Source of the DNA: Haberlea rhodopensis
Taxonomy: Eukaryota > Streptophyta > Magnoliopsida > Lamiales > Gesneriaceae
Assembly: GCA_907163345.1 (NCBI GenBank)
Contig: CAJQUN010000042.1
Coordinates: 4,693,043-4,757,042, forward strand
Length of the DNA stretch: 64,000 bases
Direction: 5' to 3'
Part shown: piece after piece, positions 43,179-54,583 of the stretch
How positions within the stretch are numbered: the first letter of the stretch is position 1
How the letters are laid out: each line of letters starts with the position of its first letter
The notes under the pieces: generated by a model
Databases searched by the model: none
Seen by the model: the letters and a program-made list of their open reading frames with translations, nothing else
Told to the model about the DNA's origin: nothing
Position numbers and translations under genes: made by a program

Positions 43179-46100
43179 TCCCTCCCTCCTTATTGGAAGT
43201 TTCGTCCTCGAAACTCGAGTCAGCTTGATCATGGAAAAGATAGGGGTATTTTCCCTGCATTGATTCTTTCATTTCCCAAGTAGCTTCTCTCTCCGTATGG
43301 TTTGACCATTGGACCTTAACATAAGGAATTGTCCTTCGTCTCAGAACTTGGTTCTTGGTATCCAGGATACGGATAGGGATTTCTTCATACTTCAATGTTT
43401 CGTCTAAGTTCCCTTGAGTTACTAGGGGTTCTGCTTCAAGTACATGACTTGGGTCGGCAATGTACTTCCTTAGTTGTGATACGTGGAAGACATTGTGAAT
43501 TCTCGACAGATTTTGCGGGTAGTGCTATTTTGTATGCTAGCGTTCCCACATTTTCTAAAACTTCAAATGGTCCCACGTATCTTGGATTCAATTTTCCCCT
43601 TTTGTCAAATCTGATTACCCCTTTCATTGGTGAAATCTTTACATAGACTTTCTCACCGATCTCTATATCCACGGGTCTCCTTTTCAGATCAGCCCACCTT
43701 TTCTGTCGGTCCTGGGCTCTTAAGTCTATCTCTGATAATAGCTATCTTGTCGGTAGTAGCTTGTACTAACTCCGGTCCTGTGATAGCTCTTTCTCCTACT
43801 TCATCCCAATACAATGGTGATCGGCATTTGCGCCCATAGAGTGCTTCGTATGGCGCCATCCCAATACTACTGTGGTAGCTGTTATTGTAAGCAAACTCGA
43901 CTAGCGGTAAAAGCTCGTTCCAATTTGCTGTGAAGTCTAATACGCAAGCTCTTAGCATGTCTTCGAGGGTTTGGATAGTCCTCTCCGTCTGGCCATCGGT
44001 TTGTGGGTGATAAGCCGTGCTAAGAGTTACTTTACTTCCCATAGCTTGCTGAAAGCTTTTCCAGAAACGCGACACGAATCTGGGATCTCGGTCCGATAGT
44101 ATGCTTACTGGGACTCCATGCATTCTCACTATATTGTCCATATATAGTGTTGCCAATTTATCTAAGTTGTAGTTCATGCGGACTGGTAGAAAGTGTGCTG
44201 ACTTGGTTAGTCTATCAACAATTACCCATATTCCGTCATGGCTCTGCTTTGACTTTGGTAGTCCCACGACAAAATCCATGGAGATGTGATCCCATTTCCA
44301 TTCCGGGATTTCCAGAGGTTGAAGAAGTCCTCCGGGTCTCTGATGCTCAGCTTTCACTTGCTGACATACTAAGCATCGGGCAACAAATTCAGCTACGTCC
44401 TTTTTCATTGCGTTCCACCAAAAACTTTCCTTCAGATCCTTGTACATCTTTGTACTCCCAGGGTGGACTGAAAACTTTGACTTGTGCGCTTCAGACATTA
44501 CTTCTTGTCTTATGTTGCTCACATCTGGCACGCATAATCTTCCTTTCATCCACAGGATTCCATTGTTATCGATCTCAAAGTCAGTAATTTTCTTCTCCCT
44601 GACTTGTTCTTTTAGCTTGGTTAGGCTCGGATCTTGATCTTGGCTTAGTTTGATGGTCTCTCGAAGACAATGTTGAGCGGAGACCGTAGCTAAGATTATT
44701 TTTCCTTTGCCTTTCCGGCTCAAAGCATCTGCTACTTTGTTTGCCTTGCCGGGGGTGGTAGCTAATAGTGAGATCGTAGTCTTTTAGAAGTTCGATCCAT
44801 CGTCTCTGCCTCATGTTGAGTTCCTTTTGAGTGAACAAGTACTTGAGGCTTTGATGGTCCGTGAACACTTCGCACTTGGCACCATACAGATAGTGTCTCC
44901 AAATCTTCAAGGCGAACACTACTGCGGCTAACTCGAGGTCATGCGTAGGGTAGTTTTGCTCATGAGGTTTGAGCTGTCTTGAAGCATAAGCAATCACTCT
45001 TCCTTCCTGCATGAGTACACATCCTAGTCCTTCTTTAGATGCATCACTATAAATGGTGAAACTCATGTCTTCAGTTGGTAATACCAGTACAGGTGCAGAT
45101 GAGAGCTTTTCCTTTAAAGTCTCAAAGCTCTTCTAGCATTCTTCAATCCATATGAACTTTGCGTTCTTTTGTGTGAGCCTGGTAAGAGGTACTGCTATTG
45201 ACAAAAATCCTTCGACAAACTTTCGGTAGTAACCAGCTAATCCCAACAAGCTTCGGATTTCAGTCACTGTCGTTGGTCTAGGCCAATCTAAAACTGCCTC
45301 TACCTTTTTAGGGTCCACTGATACGCCTTCCTTTGATATTATGTGACCTAAGAAAGATACACTTTCTAGCCAAAATTCACATTTGTTAAACTTGGCGTAG
45401 AGTTCTTTCTCTCTTAGTGTCTGGAGCGTAAGACGAAGGTGTCGTTCGTGTTCTTCATTGCTCGACGAGTAAATGAGTATGTCGTCGATGAACACTACTA
45501 CAAAGTCGTCCAGGAATGGCTTGAATACACGATTCATTAAATCCATGAATACGGCTGGTGCGTTTGTTAAGCCAAATGGCATCACCGTGGACTCGTAATG
45601 CCCATACCGTGTTCTAAATGCGGTTTTCGCCACGTCCTCTGCTTTAATCTTTAGTTGGTGATAGCCTGTCCTTAAATCGAGCTTGGAAAACATTTTAGCG
45701 CCTTTGAGTTGATCGAATAGGTCATCTATCCTCGGAAGAGGGTACTTGTTTTTTATTGTGATCTTGTTCAACTCTCTGTAGTCGATACATAATCTAATGC
45801 TCCCGTCTTTCTTCTTCACAAACAACACTGGAGCTCCCCATGGGGATACACTTGGTCTGATTTGTTTCTTGTCCAATAACTCCTGCAGTTGTTCCTTAAG
45901 TTCCTTCAGTTCGGCTGGAGCCATTCGGTATGGTGCCTTAGAAATTGGTGTAGCGCCTGGCACCAAATTAATATCAAATTCCAATTCTCGGTTTGGAACA
46001 GAACCGGGCAGCTCTTCAGGAAAGACATCCGGAAATTCTTGTACAACGGCTATGTCTTCTATCCTGGGTCCATCTTCTTCTTTTACTTCGCTTATTGTAG

Positions 46101-47670
46101 CTAGGTAAACTTCTTCACCGTTCTTTACGGCTTTCCAGGTTTGGGCTGCCGTCAGTAGGAATTTTCTTTCCTTAGCTTTGCCATGGCATACGATCTCCTT
46201 CTCGTCTGGAGTCCGTAGTTTAACATTCTTGTTACGGCAGTCTACTACTCCATGATGTTTGGATAACCAATCCATTCCCAATATAACATCAAAATCCACC
46301 ATGTTGAGTTGAATTAGCTCAGCATTAAACTTGATTTTATTAATACTAAGATTACAATCTCGATGTATGCTATGTGCTATAAGGGTCTTATTGGCTGGTG
46401 TTGCTACGTTATATGGTTCACTAAGCAATTCAGGCTTAAGGGCTAGTTTCTTAGCAAACCTCTTAGATATAAACGAGTGCGTGGTACCACAATCAAACAA
46501 TGTATACGCAGGTAATTCGTTTAAATAAATGGTACCTGCCACAACGTCGTTTGCGTCCTCGGTCTCTTCTCGCGTTATAGCAAACACTCCGGCGTTCGGC
46601 TTAGTCTCCTTTGGTTTACTAGGAGGGCTGCTATTCCTTACAGTCGTCCCCCTCATATCAGGTTCGGGACACTCAGCAATTCGGTGGCCTGTCTTCCCAC
46701 ATCGGAAACATGCACCTTTTCCTCTGAGACATTCTCCTAGATGGTTGAATCCACAGTTCGAACACTTAGGGTACCTCTGTTGAGTTGGGCCTACTGTGGG
46801 TCCCCTTTGCTGGTTGCTGGATGGACTAGGCCTCTTGAAGTTTTGACTGCTAGAGGTATGCTGGCTGGTGGAGGGTCGCTTGCGCTTAAATTCTTCCTCG
46901 CAACGCTTGATATCTGCTTCAGCCCTGATGGCGGCTCCCATTAAATCTCCGAAATTGGTTGTCTCGAAAATTGCTAGGGCGGATTGGATTCGACTGTTCA
47001 GTCCAATCCTGAAGCGATGTAGCTTAAGGGACTCGTCTGCCATGATACTCGGGGCATACGTTCCCAGCGAGTTAAACCTTGTGGTATAATCCACCACTGT
47101 CATATCTGTAGTATGTGTCAGGTTTTCAAACTCTCGCAGCTTCTGGTTCTGGACCGCAGTTGGAAAGTACTGCTTCAGAAATGTGCTCCGGAACCTTTGC
47201 CATGTAACTGGTCCCGTTTCTTGCATTAATGGCGACACATTTTCCCACCACTTTCCAGCTTGATCAACGAGAAACGATGTTGTGACTTCCACCTTAATGT
47301 TTTCAGGCACTTCAAGTAGTCTGTGGTGGTTTTCCACTTGCTTAAGCCAGTTTTGGGCCATCTCCGAGTCTGAGTTGCCATCAAAGGTTGGGACTCTATT
47401 CTTCCGCAACGATTCATAGTGGTACTTCACTCCCTGCGGATGTGGCATTGGCTGTGGATGTGGCTGATTAGTAGCAGGATTAGTTAAGCCTTGAAGTGTC
47501 GTGGCCATAATGGTGGCTATTGCTGCCAAGTCCTCACGACTCAGTCCCACCCTCGGGGGTAGTGGCGGTGCAGGTGGAGGATTCTGATTTCCATCCGTTC
47601 TCTCCTCATTAGAATTAGGAGGAACATCGTAGTTGGGATTACGGTTGCTGCGAGTAGGACGTCCGGCCAT
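43174..47670 (-). pseudogene. chromovirus gag-pol polyprotein, one stop and three frameshifts
   Basis: Gag starts at 47670 with a Pro/Asn-rich N-terminus, then a capsid-like region ([23 protein letters not shown]). A zinc knuckle [14 protein letters not shown] lies near residue 320. The protease site reads [12 protein letters not shown] near residue 390, where most relatives have Asp-Ser-Gly. RT has [20 protein letters not shown] and [10 protein letters not shown] stop lies in frame at 45133-45135. RNase H follows ([26 protein letters not shown]), with a +1 shift in a C-run near 44747. Integrase has HPGSTKMYKDL, C-X2-C at CLVCQQ, and the DD35E signature regions (DFVVGLPKS, LSDRDPRFVSRFW, YHPQTDGQTERT). 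Two more shifts are near 43695 and 43513. The end has a chromodomain-like VQWSNHTEREATWE. It cannot make a full polyprotein. Confidence 0.93.
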
Positions 47671-47864
47671 TTCCTACAATACATATAGATCTAAAATCTT
47701 TGCGCAGAGATATAACGATAGCGGAAAGATAAAGAAGACATGATAAACAGAAATGACGATTTTATTAATCATTGAAAATGTTTATCAAAACAAAACGGAA
47801 AGGAAATGCTGAACATCAAAATAATCCTTAAAAACAAAACTCCTAAACAAGGCTTTCTAGAAAA

Positions 47865-48347
47865 CTACGGATCTATAACGTCTCCACTTCCTAACTCCTC
47901 TACGATATCTTCCTCCATTGGTTCTTCATATGGGTCTTCATCCGAGTCTACCACGTCCAGGAGGTCTCGCAATTGATCATTGGCTTCCCGTAGATCACTA
48001 TTGACGTTCTGGAGGTGAGTGATGATATTCCAGTATCCATTGCTTCTTATTGCCAAGCGATGGTTCGTAGCTTGTAGTGAGAGAACTCGCTCCGCCATTT
48101 GCTCCAGCTGTTGCCTTTGCACTACGCATTTCTCGGCAGCAGTCCGATGGAGTTCATCTAATCGAGCAACTTCTATGTTAGCTTCCTTACTCTGCTCGTC
48201 GGCTTGATGGTGATAGTAGCCGAGTCTATGAACATCGCCATGCAGGTGGTCTACTACCTCAAGTAGTTCAGAATTAGCTTCATTGAGCTTTTCAACTTCT
48301 TGTTCCAGGCTAAGGATCTGGACTGTCTGAGCTCGGGTTGTCATCAC
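47865..48347 (-). CDS. coiled-coil protein between 5' LTR and gag of the chromovirus
   Basis: An intact frame of 160 residues starting MMTTRAQTVQILSLEQEV. From about residue 10 to 130 leucines and isoleucines recur in heptad fashion among many Glu, Gln, His and Asn, as in a coiled coil. The tail is very acidic (DSDEDPYEEPMEEDIVEEL). There is no signal peptide, membrane segment or retroviral motif. It is collinear with gag-pol, 195 bp upstream on the same strand, so it would be translated first from the full transcript. I do not recognise a family. Extra ORFs before gag are known in some other gypsy lineages, but I do not know one for Tekay-like elements. A dimerisation or scaffold role is only a guess. 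Confidence 0.6.
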   Translation of the reverse strand: MMTTRAQTVQILSLEQEVEKLNEANSELLEVVDHLHGDVHRLGYYHHQADEQSKEANIEVARLDELHRTAAEKCVVQRQQLEQMAERVLSLQATNHRLAIRSNGYWNIITHLQNVNSDLREANDQLRDLLDVVDSDEDPYEEPMEEDIVEELGSGDVIDP

Positions 48348-49169
48348 CTAAACCCAAATACGGAACTAATTAAGTCAAATGAAATACTTGACAAAATCAT
48401 AAAACTCAAGTATCAACAGTAAGAATCGAAATTTCGAATTCTGGAAAAAAAATATTTTTTTTTTTAAAAAAAAAATCGAAAATTAGGGTTCTTAATTCAA
48501 ATAATAGGGTTTCGAATTAATCCCTAATCGAAGCTTGAAATCTGAAATTGACAGAGGGTTATCGATCGAATTGCTTGGAAGATCTCACGAAAATTATTAA
48601 TTAAAAAACGATCAAGATACGATCTGAAAATCGGGAAACGAGATAATTTGGGGATTAGGATTCTTGGCTTCGAACGAGAAATTGATCGGCCAAATCAAAT
48701 CCGATCGACATGAAACTTGGACAGTAGGGTCGACTGGAAGAGGCGGTTCGATTGGTATACACGTCGACGGCTATCGTGGCGGCAGGCGGCGGCGACGGTA
48801 AATCGGCTAGGGTATACTGTACGCAAATCGAGAAAATCCGAAAATAATTCTTAAGAATCAATTTTTCGAAAATAAAATTTTAAAAACAGAAACTGAAGAT
48901 TTTTAAAAATTCAAAATTTTCGTATTCATGTGATTAATCAGATTGGACTCCTGATTATCGTAATTATCATGAAACGACAATTTTCACCCCAACTGTATTT
49001 ATTTCTCCAGTTGGTCTATTTCAACCGGAATTTTCTTCTAGTTATTTCCTTAACAAGGGGTTGAGTGCTTTGGAAAACACTCAGCAAGTGGGGGACAATC
49101 GATATCATACATATACATAATTTTCATAAACTTGGATCATAAACTTGCATAAACCGATATGAATGTATC
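48348..49169 (-). other. leader and probable 3' part of the chromovirus 5' LTR
   Basis: No gene. An A/T hairpin-like run lies near 48447-48475. On the minus strand the words CTTGCTGAGTGTTTTCC near 49085-49070 recall the TTGCTGGGTGTTT motif near the 3' part of the solo LTRs at 16615 and 51589. The LTR therefore probably reaches further left than 49170, and the leader begins somewhere in 48350-48950. No clear TG..CA end or primer site is seen. Confidence 0.45.
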
Positions 49170-50785
49170 TTAACATACTTGATTTGCCCTTACGAGCCAT
49201 GACATAACATATCGTTTCATAATTTTCATATACTTAAGCACAGTAAATCATTCTACTCTCTTCTTGGTACTGATATCAGTCTCTAGACTTATCCCTCCTA
49301 GAGATGAGGTCATGACATCGGCTAACCCACGAATAAAGGGTCTGGATAATCCAGAAACAACGGATTACCACCGTATAAGGTTCTTTTAGCGGTTACACCC
49401 CACCGCATCAGGGTCATGGGGATCCAAATCCAATTAGATTTCGAGTTTAACGTGCTTACAAAATATACTTTCATAATTTCAACATAATACATATCGATTG
49501 GGAATTTAAAAACATACATAGTATTTTTGAAAACGAAACGAATACTTAACAAAAGCCCACTTACAGTGCTTGGTTACTTGCTTGCTTGATCACGTATTGA
49601 ACCACATGGTTTCCTTGGCTTTCGAACAACACTCGAAACACCACGTTTAATCCTTGAATCACTACTGGAATCCTTCAAATAATTGCTGCTGGAGCACTAT
49701 CGAATAAGGACAGAAACCAACACAAGTTGGCAGACTTGGATTCAGACTTGGTACTCACCGAACTTAGACCGATTTCTGGATGGCTCTTGCTTGAATTCTG
49801 CTCGAATTTCAACTCATAAAACAGAGGGACTTATGAACAACGTTTCTGGTAATCTAAGAAGGTTCAACGTTGGATCAAAACACGCATAAACTTTGCTATA
49901 AATTTCCAATAGAGACAGAACTCTCGGACAGAATCTCTCTTGCAACAACGATGGTTTATGGTTCGAAAACTTGGCTAAGTGTGTGGTTAATCTTCGTGGA
50001 TTTATTTGGACAGATTATAGCTTGGTTTGTGATGCTAAGATGACACAATCACGCTGGAACCAGATTCAGAAAAGTTATCAAAACTCCAACTAAATCTGGA
50101 ACAGAAACTCGATGGAACTTGTTGCTGGTTTTGGGAGGCAGAAAGCTTCGGTTGTTTGCTGCTGGTTGAAGGTGGATTGGTGATTGAAAGTGAGGCTGGG
50201 ACCTTGCTTTTATAGAGGCATAAACTGACCCAAAGTTGGAAGGACTCTCGGTTGGATCAGATCAAATCCGAAGACTCCTACATGAGATGCAACTCTTCGG
50301 CTGGATGGACTCTTCTCGGTTGGATCTTTCTCAGACTGATATGCTGCTATCATGAAGGAGTTTTGGCTTGGTTAAGGAGTGTCCAAGTAGGTGTTTAACT
50401 TGCCTTGGAGTCTTCGAAATTGAGGGAACAAAGTTGTACAAAATCGAAACAGATTAATAATAGATTTCGAATGCCAAACTTGGCAAAACACGAGTTGAAA
50501 GGCACGGAAGTTCTCTTGCTGCAATGGTTCAATTAATTGGCTCAATTCCGTGAGTGGTTTAATAAATTTGGGACTCCTTGATGTGGTGTAATTCTTGGCT
50601 AGAGTTTAGAGATTTTTAAACTCTTCTTAGCAAGAATTCTATACCTACTAAACCACTTAAATTTTAACTCTAAATTGATAGTGTTCTAGTTAAACTATAA
50701 CACTTAGAATTTTAAATACCCAAAAGAGTTTGTTATGGATTAGTTAACTCAATTGTTGAATGACTCAAAAATCCGGGTCTTTACA
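49170..50785 (-). repeat. 5' LTR of the chromovirus
   Basis: Collinear with 41580-43178 and about 99% alike by eye. The minus-strand TATAAAAG is at 50217-50224. A 14-bp insertion near 50560 and a small indel near 49718 distinguish it. Its right end, GGGTCTTTACA, meets copia A gag at 50786. Confidence 0.88.
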
Positions 50786-51583
50786 TGGTTCCAGAATCTT
50801 TACCCTACACAGAGATATCGGCCATCTCATTCACGGGCAATCCACAATTTCGGTATATTTTTCGAAGCTTAAACAATTTTTGGATGAATATGCTTCGTTT
50901 GTTACACTTTCGTCTTGCGCATGCCTACCCGCCAAGACTTATGTTGAACGTGATCAACACCAAAAGCTACTTCAATTTTTACTGGGCTTGAATGATAGTT
51001 ACAGCCATATTCAGAGTCAAATTCTCCTCATGCAACCACTACCATATGTAAATCAAGCATATCCAATAACCATTCAAGAGGTTATTCATGAAGCACCAGC
51101 CACGACTTTTTACTCTTCTTCGAACAAAAAATCCGAAGGAGAATAATGTGAGCATTGAAATACTGTAGGGCATTTGAAGGAGAATTGTTACAAGATCATT
51201 GGTACCCACCAGGTCATATATTGCATAAAAAGTTTCTTCAAAAGAATTTTTGACATCAACAGAAGAATTCACGATTCTCAGCCCACAATAGTTTCAATAT
51301 AAACTCTGATACTCCTCCAGATTCTGAGAAATCCTCTGCTACAGCACTAACATTTACATCAGCTCAATATGAAAAGTTGTTGAGGCTTCTTGATCAGTCA
51401 TCTACGTCCTCAGAACCCATGACAATCATTGCAGGTACTACAACGAGTTTACTTTCAGTTTACGAGACTAACGGTTGGATATTAGATAGTGGTGCAAATG
51501 CTCATATCACATGTGTTTCCAATGGCTTGCAAAATCAGCAGCCTTGTCTTCCATCAAATGGTTCAATACGGCTTCCAAATGGT
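50786..51583 (+). pseudogene. copia A: gag C-terminal part, zinc knuckle and protease start
   Basis: The frame from the chromovirus junction reads GSRIFTLHRDIGHL, then VYFSKLKQFLDEY, HQKLLQFLLGLNDSYSHIQSQ and LLMQPLPYVNQAY, a typical copia gag. The zinc knuckle that follows (about 51146-51180) keeps GHLKENC, but its second Cys is replaced by a TGA stop. The protease active site appears as GWILDSGANAHITC near 51473. At 51584 the sequence is broken by a solo LTR and resumes at 53379 at the same codon (NGKF|AHIL). Confidence 0.9.
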
Positions 51584-51588
51584 AAGTT

Positions 51589-53378
51589 TGTGAAGACCCA
51601 AAATTTTGGTCAAACAAATTACGTGATACCAAGAAAATATTGAAAATTTAAAATAATAGATTTATATTATGGATGGATTGAATTATATTATTCAATCTTG
51701 TGGACTTTTAATCACATATTTAAGTTTATAACTTATTAGAGTTTGTGTAGGAGATAATACACAGGTTATATGATTTTAGCTTGTAAACTTTTAAATAATT
51801 TAAAGTTGTAGATAATTAAGAAATCATTGAAAATAATATTAATAATAATAACCAATCTTAAATCTTGCAATGAATAGATAAAAGTTATAGACTATAATTC
51901 CTACACTAGTCCTACATAAAAAGGCATCCAATGAGGCTCCATTTTGAAAGTACATAATTAAATCATTCAATAGACTTGCCCAATTCTTATCATTAGTCAT
52001 TCAATGACATTGAAGTGCTTAACACAAACCTTGCCACCATTCATTCTCATTCAACCACCATTCAAGCTCATTCAATCCCATATAATGATATTAATGGTTT
52101 GCTTAATCATGTCATTAGATGCAAAAGTTTTGTAATTGTGTTTGCTCAAATTATGAAAGGTGATGACCATTCATTAACCCATTCAATTACATCAATAATA
52201 TCCTAATTATCATAATGCCATCCAATTATTATTTAACCCCAATCTTGTCAATAAAAGGCTAAAGAAATGGATCTATGATTAATTTTTCCTATAAAATCAC
52301 ACCACTCCATACCAAGAAAACACTAACCAACCAAGACACCATTTTTTGACCTACCTTGATCTTTGCAATTGAAGGACATAAATTATGGGATTTCCACCCC
52401 ATAATTCCAACATTAGCTTACATAAAAACACCTCATGCCTTAAACCTATTCTCCCACTCACCATTTTCAAAATTGGCACTCACACCACACACACACATGT
52501 CAAAACCTTCAAGGAAGAAAGGAGGAGATTCACACCATTTTCTCAACCCGGATCTCATCTTAGCACGCTTCGGTTATTCAACAGGTAAGTGGGTTTTTGC
52601 TATAATTACCATTTCGTTTTTCAAAACTATATATATGTTTAAACTTTCGATTGAACATCAATTATGAAGATTATGTTTTAGATCTAACAAGTATGTGACA
52701 TGACTTTGAATGAAAGGACTTTGCGGAGCAAAGTGCTACGTGTGTAGGAGCCGCCTCTTGAATCCAATGAGCAAAGTGCTACGTGTACGGGGGCCACCTC
52801 TTTAACCTACGGGGCAAAGTGCCACTTACACGGGAGCCACCTCCTGAATCGACGGAGCAAAGTGCTATGCATACGGGAGCCACCTCTTGAATCCAATAAG
52901 TCGTTATGTGGATATGTGCAAGATATGTGTTTATGTGTAAGAAATGAGTTTATGTCCCAAGATCTATGTGATTTGACAAAGAAATATTTAAAGGATATTT
53001 GCTATGAATATATATATATATGCTTTTACCATGTTCAACCGGCCTTTACTTGCTGGTTGTTTTCCCAAACACTCACCCCCTTACCTCCCCTCCCAGACAA
53101 AGACGAAAAGAAGATATCGAGGAAGAAGAACAAGAAAATTTTTGGAGATGATGATCCACGAAGAACCTTCAAGAAAATTTATTAGTTTTATTTACGTTTC
53201 CGCATCTTTGATTTAATCAAGACAATTGTATTTTGTAATAGCAATTGTAATGACAATCTATTGATTTTGGAATAAATAGACTGGTTTTATCATAGATCTG
53301 TACACGAGGCTTGTTGTATTCGAATTTCATATTTGGATTCAACGTCGGTGTCACGCGCTCCGGTCTCGGGGCGTGACA
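51589..53378 (+). mobile_element. solo LTR in copia A with target duplication AAGTT
   Basis: The 1790-bp block starts TGTGAAGACCC and ends GGGGCGTGACA, with perfect AAGTT duplications at 51584-51588 and 53379-53383. TATAAAAT at 52290-52297 gives the plus orientation. It shares the opening, the GCAAAGTG/GGAGCCACC repeats and the TTGCTGGTTGTTTTCCCAAA motif with the solo LTR at 16615, but is longer. No internal region remains. Confidence 0.95.
52725..52898. repeat. four ~43-bp tandem repeats inside the solo LTR
   Basis: GAGCAAAGTGCTACGTG, or close variants, start at 52725, 52769, 52812 and 52855. Each is followed by (C/T)GG(G/A)AGCC(A/G)CCTC and a TGAATC(C/G)A(A/C) spacer. Two copies occur in the LTR at 16615 (about 17280-17365). 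The array lies between the TATA box and the 3' end, so it would be in the transcribed part. Confidence 0.85.
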
Positions 53379-54583
53379 AAGTTTGCTCACATTCTTTCTC
53401 AAGGTTCCATTCAACTCTCACCTTCTTTGACCATAAACAAGGTGTTATATGCCCCAGAATTTAATTTCAATCTTATCCATTTCACAATTCACTAAAGACC
53501 ATCAATGTTTTGTTGTTTTCTATCCCCATTTCTGTACATTTCAGGACCTTACGACTAGGAGGATCATGTGGATTGGTAAATTCAAATATGGCCTTTACTA
53601 TCTTGACCGTTTTTGCCAAATCACAACCCTAATCTCATATCCTAGATAGGAATTGTAGTACACATGATGTGTCTTTTAAACATTCTGGTTGTAATTCATT
53701 TACTTGTAAAGAGATTGATGTAAATGTATGGTATAGAAGATTTGATTACACACCCTTTGCAATATTACACTGTTTACCGTTTATCCCACAAAAAAGAATC
53801 ACTTTCTCATTGTCATGTTTGTCCCTTATCGAAACAAACAAGACAACCATTCCCTAAAGTCACTATATCACATTCTTCACATGCATTCTTCTTACTCCAT
53901 ACAGATATATGGGGACCTTTCCACACACCTACGCATACTGGTGCCAAATATTTTCTCACAATCGTAGATGATTTCTCTCGATGCACATGGATCTTCTTAA
54001 TGCAATTCAAGACAACCATTCCCTAAAATCACTACATCACATTCTTCACATGAATTCTTTTTACTCCAAACAGCTATATGGGGACCTTTCCGCACACCTA
54101 CGCATACTGGTGCCAAATATTTTCTCACAATCGTAGATGATTTCTCTAGATGTACATGGAGCTTCTTGATGCAATTCAAATCCGATATGTTGCAGACCTT
54201 AAAACAGTTCATTCCATTTGTTTCAGTTCACTTTCAAACTAGAATACAAAAGGTTCGAACTGATAACGAATCCTAATTATTTAGCACTGAATGAACTTCA
54301 TATTTTCAATCCTTGGGCATCATACACCAAAATACCTTCCCATATACCCCTCAACACAATGGGTTAGGGGAACACAAGCATAAACACATTCTAAATGTGG
54401 CTCGAGCCATAAAATTTCAAGTTACAATCCCTGATATCTACCGAGGAGAATGTGTTCTGCATGCACTGTACATCATTAATCGAACACCAACACCATTATT
54501 GAATAATAAAACTCCATTTGAAGTTATTTTCAAAAAGCCTCACTGTTATGATCATTTGTGGATATTTGTTTGCCTTGCATATG
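53379..54583 (+). pseudogene. copia A: GAG-pre-integrase and integrase, with a 169-bp tandem duplication
   Basis: The sequence resumes with KFAHILSQG and continues to the zinc-binding CHVCPLSKQTRQPF and the integrase core (HTDIWGPFHTPTHTGAKYF, TIVDDFSRCTWIF). The segment 53842-54010 is repeated at 54011-54179, adding a second DIWGPF-like stretch and shifting the frame. After it the order continues with VRTDNES followed by stop codons, then HQNTFPYTPQHNGLGEHKH and the YDHLWIFVCLAY motif. There the next solo LTR breaks it. Several stops and frame changes show it is long dead. Confidence 0.9.
53842..54179. repeat. 169-bp tandem duplication in the copia A integrase
   Basis: Both copies start GACAACCATTCCCTAAA and run through ACTGGTGCCAAATATTTTCT to GATGCAATTCAA-like text. 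They differ at a modest number of positions (for example TACTCCATACAGATATATGG against TACTCCAAACAGCTATATGG), so the duplication is older than a recent copying error. The length is not a multiple of three. Confidence 0.9.

Larger units (their letters stand above)
41580..50785 (-). mobile_element. Ty3/gypsy chromovirus (Tekay/Del-like) inserted in copia A
   Basis: LTR copies lie at 41580-43178 and about 49170-50785. Both end GGGTCTTTACA on the plus strand (TGTAAAGACCC start on the minus strand). A polypurine tract, GGAGGGAGGGA on the minus strand, adjoins the left LTR (43179 on). The internal order on the minus strand is a coiled-coil ORF, gag, protease, RT, RNase H, integrase and chromodomain. 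The two LTRs differ by roughly 18 substitutions and two small indels by my own count over 1.6 kb. The left LTR end has no TG and no target duplication, so it appears truncated. I found no tRNA-Met primer site. Confidence 0.92.

Noticed and set aside
49322..49552. 76-residue minus-strand ORF in the chromovirus LTR
   Set aside because: Inside the LTR, not conserved as coding between the two LTR copies (the other copy has no corresponding listed frame).
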